From JABWBD01 sp040768665 (GTDB lineage: Bacteria; Planctomycetota; Planctomycetia; Pirellulales; Thermoguttaceae), in NCBI GenBank assembly GCA_040768665.1, contig JAXGMN010000010.1:186001-250000 (forward strand): a DNA stretch of 64,000 nt. Reading direction: 5' to 3'. This document shows positions 16,242-25,743 of this stretch, one piece after another. The position numbers and the translations under genes are program-made. Under the pieces are notes generated by a model. That model did not search any database. It was not told the origin of the DNA and saw nothing but the letters and a program-made list of their open reading frames with translations. Numbering within the stretch: position 1 is the first letter of the stretch; every line of letters begins with the position of its first letter.

Positions 16242-17873
16242 ATGAAGTTCAGTCTTTTCATTTCGGCCGCGATGGTACTGGCCTTTGCGGCGAGTTCGCC
16301 GGCGCGCGAAGCTGCGAAACCGAACATCCTTTTCCTGTTTGCCGACGACTGGGGGCGATACGCGAGCGTATACGCCGACGTCGAGGGGCGCGGCGGGATC
16401 AACGACGTCGTGCGGACGCCGCATTTCGATCGGATCGCCCGCGACGGCGTGCTGTTCCGCAACGCCCATGTCACGGCTCCCTCATGCACGCCCTGTCGCA
16501 GTTCGCTCCTATCGGGGCAGTATTTCTGGCGGACCGGGCGCGGGGCCATTCTGCAAGGGGCGATTTGGGACCCGACGATCCCGGCCTACCCGCTGCTGCT
16601 GAAAGATGCGGGCTATCACATCGGAAAGTCGTACAAGGTATGGAGTCCCGGGGCGCCCGTCGACGCGCCGTACGGGGGCCAGACGCATGGGTATGAGAAA
16701 GCCGGTCGACGGTTCAACCTGTTTTCTCAGAATGCCACAAAGCTGATCGCCGAGGGCAAGTCGGTCGAGGCCGCCAAGCAGGAGCTTTACGACGAGGTAA
16801 CGCAGAATTTCCGCGATTTTCTCGGCGATCGCAAACCGGGACAGCCGTTCTGCTACTGGTTCGGGCCGACGAACACGCACCGGAAATGGATCAAAGGCTC
16901 GGGCAAGGCGCTGTGGGACTTGGATCCCGACGCGCTGAAAGGCAAGATGCCCCCGTTTCTTCCCGACGTCCACGAGGTCCGAGAGGACCTGGCCGACTAT
17001 ATCGGAGAAGTCCTGGCCTTCGACACGGCCATCGGCCTGCTGCTGGATGAACTCAAGAAGGCCGGCGAGCAGGAGAACACCCTTATCGTCATCAGCGGCG
17101 ATCACGGCGCCCCCGGGTTCCTTCACGGCAAGTGCAATCTGTATGACTTCGGCACCGGTGTGTGCCTGGCCATTGCCGGGCCGGGCGTACAGGGCGGCCG
17201 CGTGGTCGACGACTTCGTGAATCTCACCGACCTGGCGCCGACGTTCCTCGAGACCGGGGGCGTGGCCGCTCCGGACGTGATGACGGGACGGAGCTTGTGG
17301 CCGGTCTTGAAGTCGGGCAAGGAGGGGCTGGTGGATCCGCAGCGTACCTGGGTGGTCACGGGCCGGGAGCGCCACGTAGCGGCGGCCCGCGAGGGTAGCC
17401 TGCCCTATCCGCAGCGGGCGATCCGCACGGCGGAATACCGGCTGATCATCAACTTCAAACCCGACCGCTATCCGATGGGCGATCCGTTTCGGTTGAACGA
17501 CCCGAATCCACCCACGGCGGAGGAGCTCACGGAGAATACGTTCGCGACGCTGCCCGACGAAGACGCCAGCCCGACGAAGGCGTGGATGGTGGGCCAGAGG
17601 AACGACCCGAAGTGGAAGCGGCTGTACGAGCTGGCGTACGGCAAGCGGCCCCGGGAGGAGCTTTACGACCTGAAGAAGGATCCGCACCAAGTCAACAACG
17701 TGGCGGCCGATCCGGAGTATGCGCAGATTCGCGCCAAGTTGGAAGCACAGCTCATGAAGGAACTCCGCCGAACCGGCGACCCGCGGCTGATCGACGACGG
17801 GCGGTTTTTCGAGACACCGCCGATGGCCGGACCGCTGCCGGAATCGGCGGCGAAGCCCAAGCGGAAGCGATAG
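16242..17873 (+). CDS. Secreted sulfatase (sulfamidase/arylsulfatase type)
   Basis: A 543-residue exported sulfatase that should hydrolyse sulfate esters or N-sulfates, probably on glycans. The signal peptide covers about 1-22. Metal ligands Asp35-Asp36 lie in LFADDWG, and the formylglycine site is CTPCR (Cys82), fitting the C-x-P-x-R rule. The second metal half-site is in ISGDHGAPG. The sequence style (TPHFDRIARDGVLFRNAHV, DYIGEVLAFD) is closest to heparan N-sulfatase-like S1 members. The start at 16242 directly precedes the signal peptide; the frame is open further upstream but that part is repeat DNA. A second sulfatase gene follows 44 bp downstream, so the two are probably co-transcribed. 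It needs a formylglycine-generating enzyme, not seen here. Confidence 0.93.
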   Translation: MKFSLFISAAMVLAFAASSPAREAAKPNILFLFADDWGRYASVYADVEGRGGINDVVRTPHFDRIARDGVLFRNAHVTAPSCTPCRSSLLSGQYFWRTGRGAILQGAIWDPTIPAYPLLLKDAGYHIGKSYKVWSPGAPVDAPYGGQTHGYEKAGRRFNLFSQNATKLIAEGKSVEAAKQELYDEVTQNFRDFLGDRKPGQPFCYWFGPTNTHRKWIKGSGKALWDLDPDALKGKMPPFLPDVHEVREDLADYIGEVLAFDTAIGLLLDELKKAGEQENTLIVISGDHGAPGFLHGKCNLYDFGTGVCLAIAGPGVQGGRVVDDFVNLTDLAPTFLETGGVAAPDVMTGRSLWPVLKSGKEGLVDPQRTWVVTGRERHVAAAREGSLPYPQRAIRTAEYRLIINFKPDRYPMGDPFRLNDPNPPTAEELTENTFATLPDEDASPTKAWMVGQRNDPKWKRLYELAYGKRPREELYDLKKDPHQVNNVAADPEYAQIRAKLEAQLMKELRRTGDPRLIDDGRFFETPPMAGPLPESAAKPKRKR

Positions 17874-17917
17874 TGTTGAGGTTGTGGTACACACGATCAC
17901 GCAACGGAGTTCTGATA

Positions 17918-19477
17918 ATGTCGCGATTTTCGGTACCGTGCTTGTTACTCGGCTGTTCCGCACTGTGGGGACAGACGCTGGCGGAAGAAGGTTCGAAGCC
18001 GAACGTGGTGATTATTCTGGCGGATGATCTCGGATACGCGGATCCGAGCTGCTACGGCGGCAAGATCCCGACTCCGCACATCGACCGCTTGGCGGCCGGC
18101 GGGATGCGTTTCACCGATGCGCATTCGCCCTCTTCGGTCTGCACGCCCACGCGGTACGGTTTGCTCACCGGGCGGTACAACTGGCGGTCGAAGCTCCAAC
18201 GCGGCGTTCTCGGCGGCCTGAGCCCGCGGTTGATCGAACCGGGACGGATGACGATTGCGTCGATGCTGGAGAAGGAAGGATACCATACGGCGTGTTTCGG
18301 CAAGTGGCACCTGGGAATGGACTGGGTGGTGAAGCCGGGCAAAACGGTCTCGGAGCTGAGCATCGAGCCGCGGGACCAAGTCTTCAACGTCGAGTACGGA
18401 GAGCCGATTGCCAATGGGCCGAACAGCGTCGGCTTCCATACCTATTTCGGCATCAGCGCGTCGTTGGACATGGTGCCTTATACGTTCATCGAAAACGACC
18501 ACGTCGTGTCGTTGCCGACGGAGGACCGGGCATTTCTGATGATGCACGGCCGGGAGCAGGGCGGAAGGACACGGCAAGGACCGACTGCGCCCGATTTCGA
18601 TGCGGCCGACGTCCTGCCGACGCTTGCCCGCAAAGCGAGCGAATATATCGGCGGGCGGGCTGCCGCCGCCAAAGAGGGCCGGCCGTTCTTTATGTATCTG
18701 CCCCTGGCTTCGCCCCACACGCCGATCCTGCCGACCGCCGAGTGGCAGGGCAAGAGCGGCATCAATCCGTATGCCGACTTCGTCATGCAGACCGACTGGG
18801 CGGTCGGAGAGGTCCTCGGGGCACTCGATCGGCACGAGCTGACCAGGGAAACACTTGTGATCTTCACGAGTGACAACGGCTGTTCGCCGCAGGCGAAATT
18901 CGACGAGTTGGCTGCGCACGGACACCATCCGAGCGGCCCTCTGCGCGGCCACAAGGCCGACATCTTCGAGGGCGGTCACCGCGTGCCTTTCATCGTCCGC
19001 TGGCCGGGGCGGGTTTCAGCGGGCAAGGAAAGTTCGCAGTTGCTCTCGTTTACCGACGTGATGGCAACGGTGGCGGAAATCGTGGAGTGTGAACGGCCGG
19101 CGAACGCAGGCGAAGACGGGTTCAGTTTCCTGGGCGTGCTGCGGGGCGAGGCGGCGAGCGCGCGGGACCATGTGGTCTCGCATTCGGTCAACGGGACGTT
19201 TGCCATCCGCCGCGGCCCGTGGAAGCTGGTGCTGGCTCCCGATTCGGGAGGCTGGAGCCAACCGCGGCCCGGGAGCAAGCAGGCCAAGGGACTGCCGGCA
19301 GTACAGCTCTACCATCTTGGGAACGACCTGGGGGAGCAGAACAACCTGCAAGGGCAGGAGCCGGAGCGGGTCGAGGAACTGACGGCATTGCTGGAAAAGC
19401 TGGTGGCCGAAGGCCGCAGCACGCCCGGGCCACGGCAGTCAAACACCGGCGAGGTCGAAATTCGAGTCGGTAATTGA
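17918..19477 (+). CDS. Secreted arylsulfatase
   Basis: A 519-residue exported S1-family sulfatase, clearly not a duplicate of its neighbour. The signal peptide covers about 1-22. Metal-binding Asp36-Asp37 lie in ILADDLGYADPSCYGG, and the formylglycine motif CTPTR begins at Cys75, in SSVCTPTRYGLLTGRYNWR. Later come FGKWHLGMDW and TSDNGCSP, the classic arylsulfatase A-like motifs. The start at 17918 lies 44 bp after the preceding sulfatase. The pair implies breakdown of a polymer with at least two kinds of sulfate group. Exact substrate cannot be predicted. Confidence 0.94.
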   Translation: MSRFSVPCLLLGCSALWGQTLAEEGSKPNVVIILADDLGYADPSCYGGKIPTPHIDRLAAGGMRFTDAHSPSSVCTPTRYGLLTGRYNWRSKLQRGVLGGLSPRLIEPGRMTIASMLEKEGYHTACFGKWHLGMDWVVKPGKTVSELSIEPRDQVFNVEYGEPIANGPNSVGFHTYFGISASLDMVPYTFIENDHVVSLPTEDRAFLMMHGREQGGRTRQGPTAPDFDAADVLPTLARKASEYIGGRAAAAKEGRPFFMYLPLASPHTPILPTAEWQGKSGINPYADFVMQTDWAVGEVLGALDRHELTRETLVIFTSDNGCSPQAKFDELAAHGHHPSGPLRGHKADIFEGGHRVPFIVRWPGRVSAGKESSQLLSFTDVMATVAEIVECERPANAGEDGFSFLGVLRGEAASARDHVVSHSVNGTFAIRRGPWKLVLAPDSGGWSQPRPGSKQAKGLPAVQLYHLGNDLGEQNNLQGQEPERVEELTALLEKLVAEGRSTPGPRQSNTGEVEIRVGN

Positions 19478-19553
19478 CGGGGAATCTGATTTCCCACACG
19501 TGCTGAGTCCCCGGTGCGAAGAACTGGGTAGTCTAGGGGTTGCGAATTGGCGA

Positions 19554-19769
19554 TCACGACGGCTTCCGCGTCCGGCGTTTCGCAAATCCGCCGCCGACGA
19601 CGACGCCGACCATGAACCCGACGAGCAACACCGCAAACAGCAAAACGGCGCCGGGAAAGGAAAAGCTGAAGAAAAGGAATTTGACTTCGAAGCTCTGCGT
19701 GTTCTGAAACACGAACGCGAGCGTGAGCAATGCCAGGATGAGAACGACGATCAGCTTGAGTTTGCCCAT
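19554..19769 (-). CDS. LapA-domain small membrane protein
   Basis: A 71-residue inner-membrane protein resembling lipopolysaccharide assembly protein A (DUF1049). It has two membrane helices (KLIVVLILALLTLAFVFQN and GAVLLFAVLLVGFMVGVVVG) joined by the family-typical QNTQSFEVKFLFFSF, and a basic tail (AKRRTRK). In E. coli, LapA acts with LapB in LPS quality control; the role in a planctomycete is inferred only. GGGAG precedes the ATG at 19769; the longer frame upstream overlaps the divergent lipoprotein gene and is rejected. Confidence 0.8.
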   Translation of the reverse strand: MGKLKLIVVLILALLTLAFVFQNTQSFEVKFLFFSFSFPGAVLLFAVLLVGFMVGVVVGGGFAKRRTRKPS

Positions 19770-19895
19770 GGCGATTCTCCCAAAGCGGCGACTATCCGCA
19801 CGGGCCGACCTTCCGGCATCGGGCCCAGGCAGTTGGTGGCAGTAGCATTCCAGTGTAGCAGCCAATCGGGCGTTCGAGCGAGAGGAGATATTTCG

Positions 19896-20489
19896 ATGGG
19901 AACGACCAAACGTTGGAAAGCAGGTTTCTTGTGCACGGCAGCGATGGCCGCAACGTGGCTTGTGGCCGGGTGTGATCGGGCTGCTCCGCCGGGTCCCGAA
20001 GTGGTGGGCGAATCGGTCGTATCGGTGCCGGTGAAAGCGGAGACGATGCACGCGGCGCTACTGGCCACCGGCGTCGAGCCGGGTAGTCCCGTCCAGTTCG
20101 CCGAGAAGTACGTTGCCGCCAAGGGACCGGTGGTCGAGGTGTCCGTGATTTGGAAAGACGAAGAAGGGAAAAATCGCACCGACCGGGCGCAGAATTGGGT
20201 CCGCAACGTTCAGACCGGCAAAGCGATGCAACACCCGTGGGTCTTTGTCGGGAGCCAGTTTGTCAAGGACGAGGAAACCGGCAAGCAGACGTACCTGGCG
20301 GGCATTACCGGGAATCTGATCTGTGTGTCCAATTTCCCTGACGCCGCCCTGGATATCCCGGTTCAAAGCACCGATTCCGACTCGGCCCTGTTGTTCGCCG
20401 CGTTCACCGAGCGGATCCCGCCTCGCGGCAGACCGGTGACGCTTGTGCTGACGCCGAAGCGGGAGAAGGCTGGGGCATCGAAGGAGTAA
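19896..20489 (+). CDS. YdjY-like lipoprotein
   Basis: A 197-residue lipoprotein with a signal peptide and lipobox VAGC (Cys about 26). The mature part matches the YdjY domain as I know it from planctomycetes: an N-terminal TGVEPGSPVQF, central TGKAMQHPWVFVGSQFVKDE, and GNLICVSNFPDAALDIPVQS near the C-terminus. No enzymatic role is established for the family. GAGGAG lies 8 bases before the ATG at 19896. It is divergent from the LapA-like gene (about 126 bp between starts) and convergent with the MFS gene, from which an imperfect hairpin separates it. Confidence 0.75.
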   Translation: MGTTKRWKAGFLCTAAMAATWLVAGCDRAAPPGPEVVGESVVSVPVKAETMHAALLATGVEPGSPVQFAEKYVAAKGPVVEVSVIWKDEEGKNRTDRAQNWVRNVQTGKAMQHPWVFVGSQFVKDEETGKQTYLAGITGNLICVSNFPDAALDIPVQSTDSDSALLFAAFTERIPPRGRPVTLVLTPKREKAGASKE

Positions 20490-20499
20490 GAGAATGACC

Positions 20500-20569
20500 A
20501 GCAGCCCGGTTGCTTGCCATCGACCGGAGGTGTTTCCAACATCGCCACGATGGTAGCAGCCGGGCTGCT
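20500..20569. terminator. Imperfect inverted repeat between convergent genes (family H)
   Basis: AGCAGCCCGGTTGCT (20500-20514) faces AGCAGCCGGGCTGCT (20555-20569), with TTGCCATCG and CGATGG pairing further in. Its place between the stops of the YdjY-like and MFS genes suits a bidirectional terminator. Confidence 0.5.
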
Positions 20570-20588
20570 TGATCTGCTTTGTCGCTCT

Positions 20589-21788
20589 TTAGAGCGTAAC
20601 CGCCCAGATCGCCAGGGCCACCACACCGGCAGCCATGACTCCGCCCGGCACGGTCCAGACTTTGCGCCAATTGAATTTTCCTTCGACGGAGAATGCATCC
20701 ATCACAATCCCTGCCGCCTGCGTGCCGAGGAACAACCCAAGCCCGCTCGTGGCCGCGAAGACCAGTGCCTGGACCGAGCTGCGAATCTCAGGGCGTGCTA
20801 ATTCGTTGGCATAGATCTGGCCCGCGATAATGAACAGCACGTAGGCGATGCCGTGCAGCGATTGCGAGAGGACGATTAACCACCGCGGTTTTCCGGCGAC
20901 ATAGACGGCGTACATCAGTGCCCATGACAGCGCACCTACAGTGAGCGTCCACTTGAAGCCAACCAGCGAGATCAGGACCCCCAGCAGGACGAACGTGGCA
21001 ATCGCCTGTGCCGCCTGGGCGATGGCCATGGCGGCGGGCACGAACTTGCTGGGAATGCCCATATTCTGCATAAACTGGGCGGTTCCCAGGAAGTAGAACT
21101 GCATCAGACCGGCAACCACCAGCGAGATCGCCAGGAAGGCGAGGAAATTCGGGTCGCTGAGCATTGAGAAGGCTTTGACAATCGGCACGCCGCCAGCCTG
21201 GGCCGGAGCGGTATAGGGAACATAGACGAAGCAGACGAGCCCCATGACCGCGGAAAGCACCGCGGCAAGAAGGAGACAGTCGCGGCCATCGCTTTCCCCG
21301 ACCACCTGCCGCCAGCCCGTCAGGAAGTAGCCGGATAAGGCCCAAGAGACCGGCGCCCAGAGGAAGATCCACCCCGACGCCGCCCCGACCTGTTCGGCGG
21401 ACAACACCTTGCCGAGATGCGTGAACATGACCGCATTGACCAATGGCAGCGTGGCCGCGTAGCAGAACGAGTAGAGGAGCATCGTTACAAACAGCGGCAT
21501 AAACCGAGTCTGCTTGACGGCGACGAACAGGAGCACCGCGCCGATCAGGTGGGCAACCGCGATAATCCGGTCGCTGGCGAAGTATTCGTCGGCCAATTGG
21601 CCGGCAATCAGAGGCGAAATGATGCATGCCAACGGCAAGGTGGCATAGATCCATCCCGTCTGCTTGCCCGTCATTTTCAACGGCCCGAGAAGGCGCGCGG
21701 CCAGCACGGGCGCCCAGGCACCCCAGATGGCGAACTCAAGGAACATCAACAAACTCAGTTGAGTGTACAGATCCCAGGTGTATTGCAC
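20589..21788 (-). CDS. MFS transporter, nucleoside:H+ symporter type
   Basis: A 399-residue inner-membrane carrier with about 12 helices. The N-terminus (YTQLSLLMFLEFAIWGAWAPVLA) and the following YATLPLACIISPLIAGQLADEYFASDR loop are those of the NupG/XapB nucleoside symporter family, so uptake of nucleosides or similar compounds is the best guess. The start codon is GTG at 21788, supported by GAGGAG seven bases upstream. It is a single gene in its direction; upstream is a Uma2 gene about 155 bp away. Other small polar substrates are possible since planctomycetes have many paralogues. Confidence 0.85.
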   Translation of the reverse strand: MQYTWDLYTQLSLLMFLEFAIWGAWAPVLAARLLGPLKMTGKQTGWIYATLPLACIISPLIAGQLADEYFASDRIIAVAHLIGAVLLFVAVKQTRFMPLFVTMLLYSFCYAATLPLVNAVMFTHLGKVLSAEQVGAASGWIFLWAPVSWALSGYFLTGWRQVVGESDGRDCLLLAAVLSAVMGLVCFVYVPYTAPAQAGGVPIVKAFSMLSDPNFLAFLAISLVVAGLMQFYFLGTAQFMQNMGIPSKFVPAAMAIAQAAQAIATFVLLGVLISLVGFKWTLTVGALSWALMYAVYVAGKPRWLIVLSQSLHGIAYVLFIIAGQIYANELARPEIRSSVQALVFAATSGLGLFLGTQAAGIVMDAFSVEGKFNWRKVWTVPGGVMAAGVVALAIWAVTL

Positions 21789-21944
21789 GGTGAGTCTCCT
21801 CGCCCAAAAAACGGTACGCGGTGTCGTGAGCCTAATGCCATGGCTGGAAGTGGACTTCCAGCGGCGGCCTCACCATAATCGCTGCGTTAAAGCCTGTCAA
21901 GCAAGCCGCCATGGAGAAGCCACCCGGGAACCACGTGGCGGGCG

Positions 21945-22574
21945 TCAACCCTTTCGTTCCCGAATTGCCTCCCGGAACTCTCGAACCAGGGCGGTGTCGT
22001 CTTTCTCGAGGCGTTGGGCAACGAGTTGCTCGGCGATCCATTGAGGGAAGCCCGGCAGTCCGGCGCTGTCGTCAGCTACGGCGTACCGGCCGGTCTCGTT
22101 GAGGAGAAAGAAACGAAGCCTGCCGTCCTGCCAGAGCCATACTTCGGGCACGCCCAGCCTGGCGTAGATTGGAAATCGGCGGCGGGAGGGGCTGGTTACA
22201 TCGACTTCGATCACCAGATCGGGCGGCGGATCCATCGTGAGATCCAATTGTTCCCGATCGCGAACTTCCGCCAAATGTTGAATGTAGTAGCACTTGTCCG
22301 GCTCCAATCCCTTCTGTCGATCTTCTCGCCGAAACGTCGTGGTACCGCAGCCATGCACCGGAATCGCTCTTTCTTCCGTCCACGCCGCGATCAGCCGCCC
22401 AAGCAACTCCGCGATTCGCTCGTGCAGCTTCGAAGGAGACATCAATTCGAGGCTCCCTTCATCGTATGTCATGCGAACATTGCGGCTTGCCGGGATGTCG
22501 CGGAGTCGGACATAGTCCTCCCAGGGCACGTCAGACAACCAGACGTGCGAATCGCCTTGCTCACGAATACTCAT
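21945..22574 (-). CDS. Uma2 family endonuclease-fold protein
   Basis: A 209-residue member of the Uma2 (DUF820) family, a PD-(D/E)xK nuclease-like fold whose cellular role is unknown and which multiplies in planctomycetes and cyanobacteria. Typical blocks are visible: TYDEGSLELMSPSKLHE, the acidic LEPDKCYYI, the core PDLVIEVDVTSPSRRR with the catalytic-type Asp and Glu, and the late GVPEVWLWQDGRLRFF. Length is normal. A second, frameshifted Uma2 gene lies at 28255-28798. No defined partner gene is adjacent. Confidence 0.9.
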   Translation of the reverse strand: MSIREQGDSHVWLSDVPWEDYVRLRDIPASRNVRMTYDEGSLELMSPSKLHERIAELLGRLIAAWTEERAIPVHGCGTTTFRREDRQKGLEPDKCYYIQHLAEVRDREQLDLTMDPPPDLVIEVDVTSPSRRRFPIYARLGVPEVWLWQDGRLRFFLLNETGRYAVADDSAGLPGFPQWIAEQLVAQRLEKDDTALVREFREAIRERKG

Positions 22575-22686
22575 CGCATGTCTCCGGGATGGTCGTTCTC
22601 CCAGGGCGGGTCGCGCTCTGACCGACTAATGCCGCGCGCCGCCAGACGCCCATTTTCGGGCATGGTTCAAGAGCGGGTCGCAGGCA

Positions 22687-22789
22687 GTAGGTCCCGCTTG
22701 CCGAGCGGGACCTGGGCAGCTAACCGCACTCGGTGGGGCGATGCGAAGCCAACTCGGCGCCCAGGTCCCGCTCGGCAAGCGGGACCTAC
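22687..22789. repeat. Palindromic repeat, family F copy 2
   Basis: 31-bp arms (22687-22717 and 22759-22789) that begin GTAGGTCCCGCTTGCCGAG and end GGGACCTGGGC, separated by 41 bp. Each arm is itself a small palindrome, so the whole is a nested structure. It lies in the gap of about 410 bp between the Uma2 gene and the GTPase pair; no gene is supported there. Confidence 0.85.
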
Positions 22790-22986
22790 CTTCTGTCTTG
22801 ACGCAGTCTAACGCCGCCGCATTGCCTGGGCAAGCACGAAGCAAGGAACGGGGGGGCGAGCGGCCCGCCCCACCCCTTGCTTAGCGCGTGAGCGCGGATG
22901 ACACTCCGAACCGCCACCGCTACATTAGATGGTTTGACGGTGTCGCCCCGGCGCGAGCGACGCTCCCCCCGAACACCGGTTTGCCG

Positions 22987-24195
22987 ATGATGTCTCCAAA
23001 GGGTTTTCTGTCGACAATCTGGGGGAGCCTGCGTGCTCCCCAGGTGGACGACCAGAAGCTGCAAGAGCGCCTTGACCGACTCCGGCGGGAGATGCCGGCG
23101 CCGGTATTCTGGATGCTTGGCAAGACGCAGTCGGGGAAAACCTCCATCATCCGGGCACTCACCGGAAGCAGCCGCGCCGAGATCGGCAGCGGATTTCGCC
23201 CGTGTACTCGGACCTCCCATCTTTACCCGTTTCCCGGCGAAGACCAGTACTTCCTCCAGTTTCTGGACACCCGAGGCTTAGGGGAGGTGAACTACGATCC
23301 GACCGAGGACATCCGCGTGCTGGAGAACCAAGCGCATTGCCTGATCGTGTGTTTGAAGGCAATGGACCATGCCCAGCAGCCCGTCCTTGAACCGCTCAAG
23401 AAGATTCTCGGAGCGCATCCCCGCTGGCCGTTGATCGTTGTGCAGACCTCGCTCCATGAAGGGTACGCGTCACCCGACACACCGCACAGTCTGCCCTATC
23501 CCTACGACCAGTTTCCCTTTCCGCCCCAGGTGCCTCGCGATCTGGCGAGATCGCTGGCCAGTCAACGGCAATGGTTCGAAGCGTACGATGCTCGTTTCGT
23601 GCCGGTCGATTTCACGCAGCCCGAGGACGACTACTATCCGCAGCATTACGGCCTCGACGCTCTTTGGGCGGCGCTGGAGGACGCGGTGCCGCTGGGCTTG
23701 CGTGCGATGATGCACGAGCAGCGCAAGATATTCCGAGACGCTCGGTTCCGGGCCGCCCACCCTCATATTCTCGGATACGCCGTCGCCGCGGGGGCTGCCG
23801 CCGGCGTGCCCGTGCCGTTGATCGACGTTCCCTTGCTGCTGGGGATCCAGGCCAAGCTGTTCCATAGCATCGCGTCGATTTACGGTCAGGAAATGAGTGC
23901 CCAGCGTGCGGCCGAGATTTTTGGAACCCTCGGACTCGGGATCGCGGCACGAATGGGCGGGAGAGAATTGCTCAAGGTGATCCCGGGCGTCGGGTCCACG
24001 GTATCGGCCCTTTTCGCCGCGGCGAGCACGTATGCCCTGGGTTGCACGCTCTGCGCCTACTTCAGCTTTGCCCTCGACGGCGATTTGCCCGATGCGGCCA
24101 CCCTTCGCCGACTGTACGAGAAGGAGTATGAAGAGGGACGGAGCCGTTTGCGAGATTATCTGCAACACATCACCGGCCAACCACCGTCGCCATGA
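22987..24195 (+). CDS. GTPase with DUF697-like membrane region
   Basis: A 402-residue P-loop GTPase. G1 is GKTQSGKT (about 45-52), G3 is DTRG (94-97), and the expected NKxD position reads QTSLHEG, so base recognition is non-canonical. The C-terminal part (from about 255: HILGYAVAAGAAAGVPVPLIDVP, then a Gly-rich helix pair and ALGCTLCAYFSFAL) resembles DUF697 of YcjF-type proteins and may insert in the membrane. The start is uncertain: 22888 is also open, but its extra 33 residues look non-coding and the family-like start is at the ATG pair 22987/22990. Its TGA overlaps the ATG of the next GTPase (ATGA), indicating translational coupling. Function unknown. Confidence 0.78.
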   Translation: MMSPKGFLSTIWGSLRAPQVDDQKLQERLDRLRREMPAPVFWMLGKTQSGKTSIIRALTGSSRAEIGSGFRPCTRTSHLYPFPGEDQYFLQFLDTRGLGEVNYDPTEDIRVLENQAHCLIVCLKAMDHAQQPVLEPLKKILGAHPRWPLIVVQTSLHEGYASPDTPHSLPYPYDQFPFPPQVPRDLARSLASQRQWFEAYDARFVPVDFTQPEDDYYPQHYGLDALWAALEDAVPLGLRAMMHEQRKIFRDARFRAAHPHILGYAVAAGAAAGVPVPLIDVPLLLGIQAKLFHSIASIYGQEMSAQRAAEIFGTLGLGIAARMGGRELLKVIPGVGSTVSALFAAASTYALGCTLCAYFSFALDGDLPDAATLRRLYEKEYEEGRSRLRDYLQHITGQPPSP

Positions 24196-25736
24196 ACGCC
24201 CTGAAGATCGGCTGGCTCGTTCTGCTGAGTTTGTTTTCGCTTCCTTATCTGTTGCTGATCGCCGCAGGTTCGATATGGTTCTGGGAGCGGGGATGGCTCT
24301 GGGAGTGGATGGCCGCAAGCGGCCTGTGCATGCTCTTGGGATGGGCCGCCGTGCACTGGTTGCGCAAGCGGCATCTGCTCGTCGAAGCCATACGCATGGA
24401 ACCATCCGCCGAGTGGCCGCGTTCCGGGCTGGAAGCGTGGAAGAAGGTCAATGCATTGGCAGAGCGAATCCAGGCGGAGAATCCACCGTTGGACCAGCCC
24501 GAATCGATCATGCGGATCTCTCGCGAAGTGCTCGAGACGGTTGCGCGGCATTATCATCCCAGGTCGCGCCAGGCAGTGCTGGAGATTCCCGTGCCGCACG
24601 TGCTGCGGATCGTCGAGCTCGTAGCGATCGACTTGCGCACGGCGTTTTCCGAGCACATACCGGGAGCTCACGTTCTTACGATCCACGACTTCCGGCGTTT
24701 GACGCGGCTGGCCTCTTGGTATGAGCCGATGTATTTTCTTTACCGTGCGGCGGCGTTTGCCGTCAATCCGGTCTCGGGCGTGCTCCGCGAGTTGCGGGAT
24801 CTGGCTTCCGGCCAGGTCTTCAACGCCTCAACGGACGAAGTGAAGCGTTGGGTGATCGGCTACTGTGTCCGAAAAGCGGGATACTACGGCATTCAGCTCT
24901 ACAGCGGGCACCTGGTGCTGGACGACGTCGCCTTTGAGGACTACCAGAGCGCTGCCACGCGCCGGTATACGGAAAAGGCGGAAGACCGTCGCGAGCGGCT
25001 TGCTGAAGAACCGCTACGGATTCTCGTGCTGGGGCAGGTGAAGGCGGGGAAGTCCAGTCTGATCAACAGCCTGTTCGGCGAAACACGAGCGGCCGTCGAT
25101 GTTGTTCCCCGCACCCGCTATGTCGACCCGTATATCCTGGAGCGAGAGGGGGTACCGCGCGCGATCATTCTCGATACGGCCGGCTATTCGGGCGACGAAC
25201 CGGCCGGGGACGCCTTCGCCCGTTTCCGCGAACACATCCTGGACTGCGACCTGATCCTGTTGGCGGTCTCGGCCCGATCCGCGGCACGCGCAGCCGACCG
25301 GCAACTCCTGGATGAATTGCGGGCTTTCTTCCAGAGCAACCCCGATCGCATCATTCCTCCGTTGGTGGTTGCCGTGACGTTCGTCGACCAATTGCGGCCC
25401 GCGCACGAGTGGGACCCGCCGTACGATCTGGTGCATCCCAAGAGCGCAAAGGCCGAGCAGATACGCGACCTGGTGGAGGTGGTGCGTGAAGACCTCGCAC
25501 TTTCGGGCGAGGAGGTTGCCGTGCCGGTGTGCTTGAAACCGGGAAAGCTGTACAATGTGGAGGAAGGATTGGCCCCGGCCATCCTGCAGTCGTCGACCGA
25601 GGCCCAGCGAGTCAGGTATCTTCGCTGTATGCGAGAATTTCATCAGCAAGCTTATTGGCAACAAATGTGGCGCCAGGCGGTCAACTCCGGACGCGTTGCC
25701 CTCAAGGCCGGCTTGCGCTGGGCGGCGAGGCAGTAG
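24192..25736 (+). CDS. Membrane-anchored GTPase, partner of the previous gene
   Basis: A 514-residue protein. Two N-terminal membrane helices (about 6-30 and 40-57) are followed by a helical region of some 220 residues and then a GTPase domain. G1 GQVKAGKSS is near residue 281, the switch region holds PRTRYVDPY, G3 is DTAGYSG, and G4 is reduced to TFVDQL. The order (helical part first, G domain second) differs from the upstream gene. The ATG overlaps the stop of that gene by 4 bp. A zinc-ribbon membrane protein gene starts 7 bp after its stop, so all three are probably one transcript. The pair recalls E. coli ycjX-ycjF, but the assignment is by architecture only. Confidence 0.8.
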   Translation: MNALKIGWLVLLSLFSLPYLLLIAAGSIWFWERGWLWEWMAASGLCMLLGWAAVHWLRKRHLLVEAIRMEPSAEWPRSGLEAWKKVNALAERIQAENPPLDQPESIMRISREVLETVARHYHPRSRQAVLEIPVPHVLRIVELVAIDLRTAFSEHIPGAHVLTIHDFRRLTRLASWYEPMYFLYRAAAFAVNPVSGVLRELRDLASGQVFNASTDEVKRWVIGYCVRKAGYYGIQLYSGHLVLDDVAFEDYQSAATRRYTEKAEDRRERLAEEPLRILVLGQVKAGKSSLINSLFGETRAAVDVVPRTRYVDPYILEREGVPRAIILDTAGYSGDEPAGDAFARFREHILDCDLILLAVSARSAARAADRQLLDELRAFFQSNPDRIIPPLVVAVTFVDQLRPAHEWDPPYDLVHPKSAKAEQIRDLVEVVREDLALSGEEVAVPVCLKPGKLYNVEEGLAPAILQSSTEAQRVRYLRCMREFHQQAYWQQMWRQAVNSGRVALKAGLRWAARQ

Positions 25737-25743
25737 ACAACCG

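Noticed and set aside
19770..20051. Longer reading of the LapA-like gene upstream of 19769
   Set aside because: It would overlap the divergent lipoprotein gene and its ribosome-binding site; the short form matches the family length.
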